Part shown: positions 26,484 to 36,172 of the stretch, piece by piece
Position numbering within the stretch: position 1 is the first letter of the stretch
Layout of the letters: each line of letters starts with the position of its first letter
Assembly: GCF_016031655.1 (NCBI RefSeq)
Contig: NZ_JACCHQ010000015.1
Span: 124,001 to 188,000, forward strand
Length of the DNA stretch: 64,000 nt
Reading direction: 5' to 3'
From: Bradyrhizobium glycinis
Lineage (GTDB): Bacteria > Pseudomonadota > Alphaproteobacteria > Rhizobiales > Xanthobacteraceae
Position numbers and translations under genes: made by a program
Notes under the pieces: generated by a model
The model's input: only the letters and a program-made list of their open reading frames with translations
Databases searched by the model: none
Told to the model about the DNA's origin: nothing

Positions 26484-27839
26484 TCAGGAGAGATCCAGAG
26501 AATCCAGCAGTCGGTCGATCAGCGCCTGTGACGCGCCTTGATAGGCCATCGGCTCGAACAATGCCGCAATTTTTTCCGGCGACAGGTGCGCGGTGACTTG
26601 CGAATCGGCAGACAGCACCTCGCGCAGATGCTTCTTCTCGGCGACGGCGCGCTTGCTCGCGGCCTCGATCAGATGATGTGCATCGCTCTTGCCGATGGCT
26701 TCGGCGAGCGCGAAGGTGACGGCCTCGGCCATGATCAAGCCGTGCGTCGCATCGAGATTGCTGCGCATGCGCGCCGCATCGACCTCGAGACCCTCGGCGA
26801 TGTCGACGACGGCAGCCAGCGCGCCTGATGTGACCAGCATCAATTGCGGCAGCGTCGGCCATTCCGCGTGCCAGGGACCGGCACTGCGTTCGTGGTCCTG
26901 CACTTGGGCGGCGAAGATGGTCGCGGCGAGCTGCGGGGCCATGGTCGCGGCGCCCAGCGCGCTTGCGGCGGCAACCGGGTTGCGCTTGTGCGGCATGGTC
27001 GAGGAGCCGCCGCGGCCTTCGCCGGCGGCCTCGAACGCTTCGGCGACGTCGGTCTGCATCAGCAGCGAGACGTCGCGCGCGATCTTGCCGCAGCTGCCGG
27101 CGAGAATGGCAAAGCAGGATGCGGCCTCGGCGATGCGGTCGCGATGGGTATGCCAGGGCGCCTCGGGCAGCGGCAGATCGAGCTCCTGTGCCAGCCGTTC
27201 GGCGACCGCGAGCCCCTTGTCGCCGAGGGCCGCGAGCGTGCCGGCAGCGCCGCCGAATTGCAGCGCGAGGCCCTCGCGGGAGAGCCGCCGCAGGCGGCAG
27301 CGGGCGCGGGCCAGGCTCGAGGCGTATTCGGCTGCCTTCAACCCGAACGGCATCGGCAGCGCGTGCTGGAGCCAGGTCCGCGCCACCATCGCGGTGTTGC
27401 GATGGCTGCGCGCCAGCGCGGCAAAGCCCTTGATGGCGCGGCTGAGGTCGGCATCCAGCGCCGCGATGCCGGCGCGAAGCATCAGCATGGTGGCGGTGTC
27501 GATGACGTCCTGGCTGGTCGCGCCCCAATGCACGTAGCGTGCGGCCTCCGCGTCAGTCTTGCCGACATTGGCGGTCAGCATCTTGACCAGGGGAATCGCG
27601 AGATTGCCCGACCGCGTCGCGGCGTCGGCCAGTGCAGCCATGTCGAAGCCATCGGCCTTGCACGCAGCCTCGATCGGTCCGACGGCGGATGCCGGAATCA
27701 CCGCGCTGGCCGCCTCGGCGCGTGCCAAGGCTGCCTCGAAATCGAGCATGTTCTGCAAGGTAGACCGGTCGTCGCAGACCACGCGCATGGCGGCGCTCGA
27801 CAGCATCGGTGCGAGCAGGGGGGAGATGGATGTGCTCAT
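26484..27839 (-). CDS. pcaB: 3-carboxy-cis,cis-muconate cycloisomerase
   Basis: A 451-residue member of the aspartase/fumarase superfamily. It cyclises 3-carboxy-cis,cis-muconate to 4-carboxymuconolactone, the second step after protocatechuate ring cleavage. The superfamily signature GGSSTMPHKRNP and the TSQDVIDTAT segment are present. It is the first gene of pcaB-pcaD-pcaC. The dioxygenase genes pcaGH and the transferase genes are not in this window. Confidence 0.93.
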   Translation of the reverse strand: MSTSISPLLAPMLSSAAMRVVCDDRSTLQNMLDFEAALARAEAASAVIPASAVGPIEAACKADGFDMAALADAATRSGNLAIPLVKMLTANVGKTDAEAARYVHWGATSQDVIDTATMLMLRAGIAALDADLSRAIKGFAALARSHRNTAMVARTWLQHALPMPFGLKAAEYASSLARARCRLRRLSREGLALQFGGAAGTLAALGDKGLAVAERLAQELDLPLPEAPWHTHRDRIAEAASCFAILAGSCGKIARDVSLLMQTDVAEAFEAAGEGRGGSSTMPHKRNPVAAASALGAATMAPQLAATIFAAQVQDHERSAGPWHAEWPTLPQLMLVTSGALAAVVDIAEGLEVDAARMRSNLDATHGLIMAEAVTFALAEAIGKSDAHHLIEAASKRAVAEKKHLREVLSADSQVTAHLSPEKIAALFEPMAYQGASQALIDRLLDSLDLS

Positions 27840-28011
27840 GTTGCGCGCGACCTAATCATCATGGCCCGGCCATGCCAATCCCCCACAGCCTGCACACGTC
27901 ATTTTGCAGTTGCGAATATGCATTGCACGTGACCGGCCGCCGGCCTTTTCTTTGCCGCGTCGCTGCGTTACTTGATCAGCACTATAGTTGCGCGATCCGG
28001 GAGGCACCCTC

Positions 28012-28458
28012 ATGGCCATGACGATGAACGGCGAAGTCCAGCTTGCGGCGCCGCGCGAGGCCGTGTGGGCCAAGCTCAACGATCCCGAGGTGCTGAAGGC
28101 CTGCATCCCCGGCTGCGAGGAGCTGGAGAAGACCGACGACGGCGGCTTCCGCGCGACGGCGAAAATGAAGGTCGGCCCGGTGTCGGCGCGCTTCAAGGGC
28201 AAGATCACGCTGTCCGATCTCGACCCGCCGAACGGCTACAAGATTTCCGGTGAGGGCGAGGGCGGGGTGGCCGGATTCGCCAAGGGCGGCGCGGCGGTCA
28301 AGCTCGCCGAGAAGGACGGCGGCACGCTGCTGTCCTACGACGTCGAGGCGCAGATCGGCGGCAAGTTGGCGCAGCTCGGCCAGCGCCTTATCAACGGTGC
28401 CGCCAAGAAGCTGGCCGACGAGTTTTTCGCGAACTTCGCCAAGGCCGTACAGAGCTGA
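28012..28458 (+). CDS. coxG: CoxG-type SRPBCC protein (carbon monoxide dehydrogenase subunit G family)
   Basis: A 148-residue SRPBCC-fold protein with the CoxG pattern: PREAVWAKLNDPEVLKACIPGCEELEK near the N terminus and SGEGEGGVAGFAKGGA in the middle. In the CO-oxidising model, CoxG recruits the enzyme to the membrane. The usual C-terminal membrane anchor is absent, so this is the short form. The start is ATG 28012, with GGGAGG nine bases upstream. It heads the cox-type cluster. Confidence 0.9.
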   Translation: MAMTMNGEVQLAAPREAVWAKLNDPEVLKACIPGCEELEKTDDGGFRATAKMKVGPVSARFKGKITLSDLDPPNGYKISGEGEGGVAGFAKGGAAVKLAEKDGGTLLSYDVEAQIGGKLAQLGQRLINGAAKKLADEFFANFAKAVQS

Positions 28459-28503
28459 AGGTCCAATACCTTTAGAGTAGCGCCTTCGGCATGGCGCCTT
28501 GCG

Positions 28504-28525
28504 CCCGGGGCGATGTTGCCCCGGG
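28504..28525 (+). terminator. GC-rich hairpin between coxG and coxS
   Basis: Stem CCCGGGGC-GATGTT-GCCCCGGG, 8 bp, with no T-run. It may stabilise or weakly terminate the coxG message and so allow separate expression of coxS onward. Confidence 0.4.
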
Positions 28526-28607
28526 GGATAATGGCCCATATGATGGGTTGGAATAATTATAAGAACCGCTTCGACGGGACCCGTCGGGGCGCTGACAGAG
28601 AGTGCTT

Positions 28608-29093
<486 letters not shown>

Positions 29094-29120
29094 CGCGCAC
29101 CCCGCGATCAGGACATACAG

Positions 29121-29927
29121 ATGTACGAATTCAAATATCATCGCCCTGGGACCGTTCGCCAGGCGGCCAACCTCTTGGTGAAGAACGAGGACGCCAAGGT
29201 GATCGCCGGCGGCCACACGCTGATTCCCGTCATGAAGCAGCGCCTCGCCAGCCCGCCGCATCTGGTCGATCTCTCCCACATCGAGGGGCTCAACGCGATC
29301 GAGATGAAGGGCCGCTCGCTGGTGATCGGCGCCACCGCCAAGCATGCCGAGGTCGCGACCTCCGCCATCGTCGGCGAGGCGATCCCGGCGCTCGCGAACC
29401 TTGCCGGCGGGATCGGCGATCCCGCCGTGCGTCACAGGGGCACGATCGGCGGCTCGCTCGCTAACAACGATCCGACTGCCGACTATCCGGCCGCGGTGCT
29501 CGCGCTCGGCGCCACCATTGTCACCAACAAGCGCCGCCTCAAGGCGGAAGAATTCTTCCAGGGCCTGTTCACGACCGCGCTCGAAGCGGATGAGATCATC
29601 ACCAAGGTGATGTTCCCGCTGCCGAAGAAGGCTGCCTACATCAAGTTCCGCAACCAGGCCTCGCGCTATGCGCTGGTCGGCGTGTTCGTGGCGCGGCGTC
29701 CTTCCGACGTGCGCGTTGCCGTCACCGGTGCGGGCTCCGAAGGCGTGTTCCGCGTCACCGCATTCGAGGAGGCCCTGAAGAAGCGCTTTGCCTCGAAGGC
29801 GCTGGAGGGCATCTCGGTGCCGGCGGAAGGCCTCAACAGCGACATTCACGGCAGCGCCGAATACCGCGCGCATCTCATCGGCGTGCTGACGCGGCGCGCC
29901 GTCGATGCCGCCAATGCCAAGCAATGA
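29121..29927 (+). CDS. coxM: CO dehydrogenase-type FAD-binding subunit (medium subunit)
   Basis: A 268-residue flavoprotein of the molybdenum hydroxylase family. The FAD motifs are IAGGHTLIP (residues ~33-41) and TIGGSLANNDPTADYP (~111-126). It takes electrons from CoxS. The C-terminal CO_deh_flav_C domain is complete. It is followed 59 bases later by the MoxR-type coxD. Confidence 0.94.
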   Translation: MYEFKYHRPGTVRQAANLLVKNEDAKVIAGGHTLIPVMKQRLASPPHLVDLSHIEGLNAIEMKGRSLVIGATAKHAEVATSAIVGEAIPALANLAGGIGDPAVRHRGTIGGSLANNDPTADYPAAVLALGATIVTNKRRLKAEEFFQGLFTTALEADEIITKVMFPLPKKAAYIKFRNQASRYALVGVFVARRPSDVRVAVTGAGSEGVFRVTAFEEALKKRFASKALEGISVPAEGLNSDIHGSAEYRAHLIGVLTRRAVDAANAKQ

Positions 29928-29986
29928 AGGGCTCACGCCTTCGCCCGATACTTGCCCGGTGAGGGCGCAAACGAGACTGGCCTTTC

Positions 29987-30925
<939 letters not shown>

Positions 30926-30930
30926 TTCCT

Positions 30931-31038
30931 GTCATTCCGGGGCGCGCGGCAGCGCGAACCCGGAATCCATCGGGCCGCAGAGTTGGTGGATGAATGGATT
31001 CCGGGTTCGCGCCGAAGAGGGCGCGCCCCGGAATGACG
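30931..31038. repeat. Palindromic repeat family A, copy 3
   Basis: Full-length copy: GTCATTCCGGGGCGCGCGG at the left, AACCCGGAATCCAT and ATGGATTCCGGGTTCGCG as inner arms, and CGCGCCCCGGAATGAC at the right. It lies between coxD and coxE and ends 17 bases before coxE. Confidence 0.88.
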
Positions 31039-31055
31039 ACCGAGAGTGTGGACGC

Positions 31056-32258
31056 ATGGCCATCAACCACCTTGCCCCCGAAAAGACCGAGCAATTCGCC
31101 GACAACATCGTCGGCTTCGCTCGCGCGCTGCGTGCCGCCGGCCTGCCGGTCGGGCCGGGCGCGGTGATCGATGCCATGAGCGCGCTGCAGGTGATCGACA
31201 TCGGCAGCCGATCCGACGTCTTCACCACGCTGGAGGCGATCTTCGTCAAGCGCCACGAGCATGCGCTGATCTTCAGCCAAGCCTTCAACCTGTTCTTCCG
31301 CGCTTCCGAAGAATGGAAGCACATGCTGGATTCGGTGCCGCTGCCGGACGAGGCCAAGAAGAAGCCCCAGGCCGGCGCCCGCCGCGTCCAGGAGGCGATG
31401 GCGCAACCCCGAATGACCGAGACGCCGCAGCACCAGGAGCAGGATTTGCGCCTGTCGGTCTCCGATAAGGAGATCCTGCAGAAGAAGGACTTTGCGCAGA
31501 TGAGCGCGGCGGAGATCGCCGAGGCGCTCCGTGCCATCGAGAAGATGCATCTGCCGCAGGCCGAGCTCTTGACGCGCCGGCGCCGGCCCGATGCGCGCGG
31601 CCTGCGCCTCGACCTCCGCCGCACGCTGCGCGCCTCCTTACGCACCGGCGGCGACATCATCGACATCCATCGCCTCGGACGGATCGAGAAGCCGGCGCCG
31701 ATCGTGGCGCTGCTCGACATCTCGGGCTCGATGAGCGAATACACCCGCCTGTTCCTGCATTTCCTGCATGCGATCACGGATGCCCGCAAGCGCGTCTCGG
31801 TGTTCCTGTTCGGCACGCGCCTCACCAATGTCAGCCGCGCGCTGCGCCAGCGCGATCCAGACGAGGCGCTGGCGAGCTGCTCGGCCTCGGTCGAGGACTG
31901 GGCCGGCGGCACCCGCATCTCGGCCTCGCTGCACAACTTCAACAAATTGTGGGCGCGCCGGGTGCTGAGCCAGGGCGCCATCGTGCTCCTGATCTCGGAC
32001 GGGCTGGAACGGGAGGCCGATTCCAGGCTCGCCTTCGAGATGGACCGGCTGCACCGGTCCTGCCGGCGGCTGATCTGGCTGAACCCGCTGCTGCGGTTTG
32101 GCGGCTTCGAGGCCAAGGCGCAGGGCATCAAAATGATGCTGCCCCACGTTGACGAATTCCGGCCCGTGCATAATTTGAGTTCGATCCAGGAGCTGATCAC
32201 GACGCTCTCCCAGCCGCTGCCGCCGCATCACCGCAGCCTGATCCGCTCCGCAGCTTGA
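31056..32258 (+). CDS. coxE: von Willebrand factor A-domain protein, CoxE type
   Basis: A 400-residue vWA protein. The MIDAS motif DISGSMSEYT is at about residue 225 and a second metal-site element is SDGLERE. The N-terminal half (FARALRAAGLPVGPGAVIDA) is typical of CoxE. It works with the MoxR ATPase CoxD in maturing the Mo enzyme. The start is ATG 31056; an earlier in-frame start would be inside the repeat. Confidence 0.92.
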   Translation: MAINHLAPEKTEQFADNIVGFARALRAAGLPVGPGAVIDAMSALQVIDIGSRSDVFTTLEAIFVKRHEHALIFSQAFNLFFRASEEWKHMLDSVPLPDEAKKKPQAGARRVQEAMAQPRMTETPQHQEQDLRLSVSDKEILQKKDFAQMSAAEIAEALRAIEKMHLPQAELLTRRRRPDARGLRLDLRRTLRASLRTGGDIIDIHRLGRIEKPAPIVALLDISGSMSEYTRLFLHFLHAITDARKRVSVFLFGTRLTNVSRALRQRDPDEALASCSASVEDWAGGTRISASLHNFNKLWARRVLSQGAIVLLISDGLEREADSRLAFEMDRLHRSCRRLIWLNPLLRFGGFEAKAQGIKMMLPHVDEFRPVHNLSSIQELITTLSQPLPPHHRSLIRSAA

Positions 32259-32268
32259 GAGGCCAGCC

Positions 32269-32592
32269 ATGCTTGATCGCGACGAGGACATCCTGAAGGC
32301 GGCGGAGGACTGGCAGAAGGCCGGCCGTGGCGTCGCGCTCGCGACGGTGGTCGAGACCTGGGGCTCGGCGCCGCGCCCGGCGGGCTCCAGCCTCGTCATC
32401 AACGACGAGGGCACCTTCCTGGGCTCCGTGTCCGGCGGCTGCGTCGAGGGCGCCGTGGTCACCGAGGCCATGGATGTGATCCAGAGCGGTAAGCCGAAAA
32501 TGCTCGAGTTCGGCGTTGCCGACGAGACCGCCTGGAACGTCGGGCTGTCCTGCGGCGGCACCATCCGCGTCTTCGTCGAGAAGGTCGGCTAG
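32269..32592 (+). CDS. XdhC/CoxI N-terminal domain protein
   Basis: A 107-residue protein that is only the XdhC_CoxI domain: VVETWGSAPRPAGSSLVI and GSVSGGCVEGAVV motifs are present. In XdhC this domain is joined to a Rossmann domain; here the two are separate genes with a 2-base gap. The family inserts or sulfurates the molybdenum cofactor for xanthine dehydrogenase-type enzymes. Confidence 0.9.
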   Translation: MLDRDEDILKAAEDWQKAGRGVALATVVETWGSAPRPAGSSLVINDEGTFLGSVSGGCVEGAVVTEAMDVIQSGKPKMLEFGVADETAWNVGLSCGGTIRVFVEKVG

Positions 32593-32594
32593 CC

Positions 32595-33296
32595 GTGAAG
32601 CTCGATATCCTGCACGAACTCAATGCCGAGCGCGCCGCGCGACGGCCGGTCATTCTGGTGACGGACACCGAGAGCGGCGAGCAGCGGCTGGTGAAGGCGA
32701 AGGATTTCGCCAAGGATCCGCTGCGCGCCGAACTGGAGAAGCAGCTTCGCATGGGCAAGAGCGCCAGCGTCGAGGCCGGCGGCAAGAAGCTGTTCCTCAA
32801 CGTCTACGCGCCGACGGCAAAGCTCGTCATCATCGGCGCGGTCCATATCAGCCAGGCGCTGGCGCCGTTGGCGCGCTCGCTCGGTTATGACGTCACCGTG
32901 GTCGATCCGCGCACGGCCTTTGCGAGCCCCGAGCGCTTTCCCGACATTCCGCTGATCGCCGAATGGCCTGATACCGCGCTGCCGCCGCTCAATGTCGATG
33001 CCTACACGGCGTTCGTGGCGGTGACTCACGATCCCAAGATCGACGATCCCGCGCTGCTGCACGCCTTCGAGCGCAACTGCTTCTACATCGGCGCGCTCGG
33101 CTCGCGTAAGACGCATGCCAAGCGTGCCGACCGGTTGCGGGCGCAGGGCGCCAGGGAGAGCGACATCGCGCGCATCCACGCGCCCATTGGGCTAGCGATC
33201 GGCGCGGTCTCGCCATCCGAGATCGCGGTGGCGATCATGGCCGAGATCACGGCCGTGCTTCGGCTGCCTCCCAAGGAAAAAGAAGAAGCGGCATGA
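32595..33296 (+). CDS. XdhC Rossmann-domain protein
   Basis: A 233-residue protein with a short N-terminal part and the XdhC Rossmann domain: KLVIIGAVHISQALAPLARSLGY, VVDPRTAFAS, VAVTHDPKIDDPAL and YIGALGSRKTHAKR are visible. GTG start at 32595. It supplies the second half of XdhC. Its stop overlaps the next start by 4 bases, so it is coupled to the molybdopterin/NTP-transferase gene. Confidence 0.9.
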   Translation: MKLDILHELNAERAARRPVILVTDTESGEQRLVKAKDFAKDPLRAELEKQLRMGKSASVEAGGKKLFLNVYAPTAKLVIIGAVHISQALAPLARSLGYDVTVVDPRTAFASPERFPDIPLIAEWPDTALPPLNVDAYTAFVAVTHDPKIDDPALLHAFERNCFYIGALGSRKTHAKRADRLRAQGARESDIARIHAPIGLAIGAVSPSEIAVAIMAEITAVLRLPPKEKEEAA

Positions 33297-34897
33297 AGTT
33301 CGGCCCGGCGAGCCCGAGGGATGCGATCGGTGGGGTAACCGTCCACACGCTGCGCCAGGGCGCGCTGGTGCTGAAGAAGGGCACGACGATCGGACCCGCC
33401 GAGGTCGAGGCGCTGGAGCGCGCCGGCATCAAGGACATCGTCGTGGTGCGCATGGAGGCGGGCGACGTCTCCGAGGACGTTGCGGCCGCCAGCATCGCGC
33501 TCGCCATCGGCGGCGAGGGCATCCATGTCGAGCGCGCCTTCACCGGCCGCGCCAATCTGTTCGCCGCGCGAGCGGGCGTGCTGGTGATCGACCGCGCCGC
33601 GGTCGACCGCATCAACAATATCGACGAAACCATCACCTTTGCCACGCTCCCCGCCTACAAGCCGGTGGTCGAGGGCGAGATGGTCGGCACCGTCAAGATC
33701 ATCCCGTTCGGCATCGAAGCGAGTTTGCGCGATGCCGCGGTGAAGGCGGCGGGCAAGGATGTGTTGAAGGTCGCGCCTTACGTGATCAAGCGCGTCGCCG
33801 TGGTCTCGACGCTGCTGCCGGGCCTGTCCTCAAAGGTGATCGACAAGACGTTGCGCGTCACCGCCGAACGGCTGGCGCCGGCCGGCGCCGGCATCATCGC
33901 CGAGCGCCGGGTGCCGCACGAGGAGCAGGCGCTGTCGGCCGCTATCAAGGAATTGCTCGGCCTCGGCGCCGAGCTCGTGATCGTGTTCGGCGCGTCTGCG
34001 ATCGCCGACCGCCGCGACGTGATTCCGGCGGCCGTCGCCGGCATCGGCGGTGAGATCGAGCATTTCGGCATGCCGGTCGACCCCGGCAATCTCCTGCTGA
34101 TCGCCCGCGCCGGCGATGTGCCAGTGCTGGGCGCGCCCGGCTGCGCGCGCTCGCCGGTCGAGAACGGTTTCGACTGGGTCTTGATGCGGCTTCTCGCCGG
34201 CATCAAGGTGACCCGCTCCGAGCTGATGGGCATGGGCGTCGGCGGCCTCTTGATGGAGATCGTGACGCGGCCGCAGCCGCGCGCCAAGCCGGAAACCGAG
34301 GGCAACAGCCAGGTCGCGGCCATCGTGCTCGCGGCCGGCCGTTCGACCCGGATGGGCGGGCCGAACAAGCTGCTCGCCGAGCTGGATGGCAAGAAGCTGG
34401 TGCGCCTCGCGACCGAGCAGGCGCTGGCCTCCAAAGCATCCGAGGTGATCGTCGTCACCGGCCACCAGGCCGAGCTCGTCGAGCAGGCGCTGCAAGGCCT
34501 CAAGGTGAGGTTCGTCCGCAATCCGGAGTTCGCCGGCGGCATCGCCAGTTCTGTGAAGGCCGGCATCGCGGCCGTGCCGGAGACCTGCGACGGCGCATTG
34601 GTGTGTCTCGGCGACATGCCGCTGATCGACGCCAGCCTGATCGACCGGCTCATCGACAGTTTCGCGCCCGACCGCGGCAATCTTATCGTCGTGCCCGTCA
34701 GCGAGGGCCGCCGCGGCAACCCGGTGCTGTGGTCGCGCCGCTTCTTTGGGGAGTTGATGACGCTCGACGGCGACATCGGCGCGCGACATCTGATCGCCAA
34801 GCACACCGAAGCCGTCGCCGAAGTGCCAGTCGACGGCGAGAGCGCCTTCCTCGACATCGACACGCCGCAGGCGCTGGAGGCGGCAAGGCGGGGGTGA
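33293..34897 (+). CDS. Fusion of a molybdopterin-binding domain and a MobA/MocA-like NTP transferase
   Basis: A 534-residue two-domain protein. Residues ~1-335 match the MoeA/MogA-like molybdopterin-binding superfamily (VIVFGASAIADRRDVIPAAV and PVDPGNLLLIARAG). Residues ~340-534 are a nucleotidyltransferase: AAIVLAAGRSTRMGGPNKL, VCLGDMPLID and NPVLWSRRFF. The second half resembles MocA, which makes molybdopterin cytosine dinucleotide, the cofactor form of CO dehydrogenase-type enzymes. The fusion fits the cofactor needs of the cox cluster. Overlaps the preceding gene by 4 bases. Confidence 0.88.
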   Translation: MKFGPASPRDAIGGVTVHTLRQGALVLKKGTTIGPAEVEALERAGIKDIVVVRMEAGDVSEDVAAASIALAIGGEGIHVERAFTGRANLFAARAGVLVIDRAAVDRINNIDETITFATLPAYKPVVEGEMVGTVKIIPFGIEASLRDAAVKAAGKDVLKVAPYVIKRVAVVSTLLPGLSSKVIDKTLRVTAERLAPAGAGIIAERRVPHEEQALSAAIKELLGLGAELVIVFGASAIADRRDVIPAAVAGIGGEIEHFGMPVDPGNLLLIARAGDVPVLGAPGCARSPVENGFDWVLMRLLAGIKVTRSELMGMGVGGLLMEIVTRPQPRAKPETEGNSQVAAIVLAAGRSTRMGGPNKLLAELDGKKLVRLATEQALASKASEVIVVTGHQAELVEQALQGLKVRFVRNPEFAGGIASSVKAGIAAVPETCDGALVCLGDMPLIDASLIDRLIDSFAPDRGNLIVVPVSEGRRGNPVLWSRRFFGELMTLDGDIGARHLIAKHTEAVAEVPVDGESAFLDIDTPQALEAARRG

Positions 34898-34902
34898 AGG
34901 TG

Positions 34903-34992
34903 CGTAGGGCGGATTAGCCGAAGGCGTAATCAGCCGCTGTGTTGCTCCGCGGAAAAAAGGAGGCGGATTACGCTTTGCTAATCCGCCCTACG
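34903..34992. repeat. Palindromic repeat, CGTAGGGCGGATTAG family (family E, copy 1)
   Basis: Left arm CGTAGGGCGGATTAGC, right arm GCTAATCCGCCCTACG, with inner GGCGTAATC and GATTACGC elements. A relative lies at 62377-62494. Confidence 0.82.
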
Positions 34993-35099
34993 GGACTACG
35001 GCATCCTCCAAGCCTGCCGATTTCAACCACCCGTTCACCATCTGGAAACGAGCGCCGCTTAGAGTTTCCCCGACCTGCCTTGGGGGGAGGGGTTCTTCC

Positions 35100-35489
35100 A
35101 TGACTTCGAATGCCGTCGCGCGCCGTTGCGCGATGTTTTTCTTTGCACTGTCCATCTGTGTCGCCGGTGCCCGTTACATCGCCGATGCCCACGCCGCCGG
35201 CGCGATCGCGGTCGGCAAGTGCGGTGCCTATGGCCAGGCCTATGATTATGGCCACGAGCACGAGGCCCGCGCCGCCGCGCAGAAGCAGTGCAAAGGCGAT
35301 TGCACCACCGTGACGATGAAGCGCGCCTGTGCCGCGATGTCGGTCGATATGACAAATCCCTGCGGCGCCTATGGCTATGCCGTCAAGCCGAAGATTTCCG
35401 CCTCGCTCAATGCCGCCACGCGCGAGTGCTACAAATACGGCGGCAAGGAATGCGTGATCCGCGCCTGGGCCTGTGACGCAAAGGGCTGA
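35100..35489 (+). CDS. DUF4189-type secreted Cys-rich protein
   Basis: A 129-residue protein with an N-terminal hydrophobic signal segment (AMFFFALSICVAGA) and a mature part with eight cysteines (GKCGAYG, KQCKGDC, RACAAM, NPCGAYG, RECYKYG, KECVIRAWAC). The repeated G-x-C-x-A-Y-G pattern fits the DUF4189 domain found in exported proteins. The start follows GGGGGAGG. Role unknown; disulfides suggest periplasm. Confidence 0.75.
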   Translation: MTSNAVARRCAMFFFALSICVAGARYIADAHAAGAIAVGKCGAYGQAYDYGHEHEARAAAQKQCKGDCTTVTMKRACAAMSVDMTNPCGAYGYAVKPKISASLNAATRECYKYGGKECVIRAWACDAKG

Positions 35490-35500
35490 TTTTTCTTGCC

Positions 35501-35605
35501 GTCATTCTGGGGCGATGCGTAGCATCGAGCCCGGAATCCATTGAGCTGCCGAGTAGGTGGACGAATGGATTCCGGGCTCGCGCCGAGTGGCGCGCCCCGG
35601 AAGGA
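35501..35605. repeat. Palindromic repeat family A, copy 4
   Basis: GTCATTCTGGGGCGATGCG at the left, GGAATCCATTGAG and GAATGGATTCC as inner arms, CGCGCCCCGGAAGGAC at the right. One base differs in each outer arm. It ends 17 bases before the DUF2000 gene, as copy 3 does before coxE. Confidence 0.85.
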
Positions 35606-35621
35606 CAATCTGAGGAACCAC

Positions 35622-36032
35622 ATGCAGTTCGATACCAAGATCGCCGTTGTGATCCGCACCGATCTTCAGGCCTGGCAGAAGCTGAACGTCGCGTCCTTTC
35701 TCACCAGCGGCATCGCCGCGGCTTTTCCGGACTGCATCGGCGAGGCCTATGAAGACGCCTCAGGCACGAAATATCATGCACTGATCGGCCAGCCGATCCT
35801 GATCTATGGCGCCGACGGTCCGGCGTTGTCGCGCGCGCTGGACCGCGCGCTGACGCGTAACGTTACGCCGGCCGTCTATACCGAGGACATGTTCAAGACC
35901 ACGCACGACGCCGCCAACCGTGAGGCGGTGAGGGCGGTTGCGCGTAGCGACCTCAATCTCGTCGGCATTGCGATGCGCGCCGAGCGGAAGGTGATCGACA
36001 AGATCGTCGACGGTCTCAAGTTCCATAGCTGA
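35622..36032 (+). CDS. DUF2000-family protein
   Basis: A 136-residue protein of the DUF2000 family (MQFDTKIAVVIRTDLQAWQK..., HALIGQPILIYGADGPAL, GIAMRAERKVIDKIVDGLKF). The fold is related to peptidyl-tRNA hydrolase Pth2. No biochemical role is known to me. The start at 35622 lies right after the palindromic repeat; no strong ribosome site other than TGAGGAA. Confidence 0.82.
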   Translation: MQFDTKIAVVIRTDLQAWQKLNVASFLTSGIAAAFPDCIGEAYEDASGTKYHALIGQPILIYGADGPALSRALDRALTRNVTPAVYTEDMFKTTHDAANREAVRAVARSDLNLVGIAMRAERKVIDKIVDGLKFHS

Positions 36033-36172
36033 CAGATCGAGAGCACCGCGCGGCGTCATCGGGGTGTCATGATGGACCCGCCCTTGCGCAAACTTTGTGC
36101 TGTTTGACTCCCGTCAAGGGTGCGCCGGGCGGCGTCGCTATTCTGCTTCACAAAGCACAGAGGAGCAGACCG

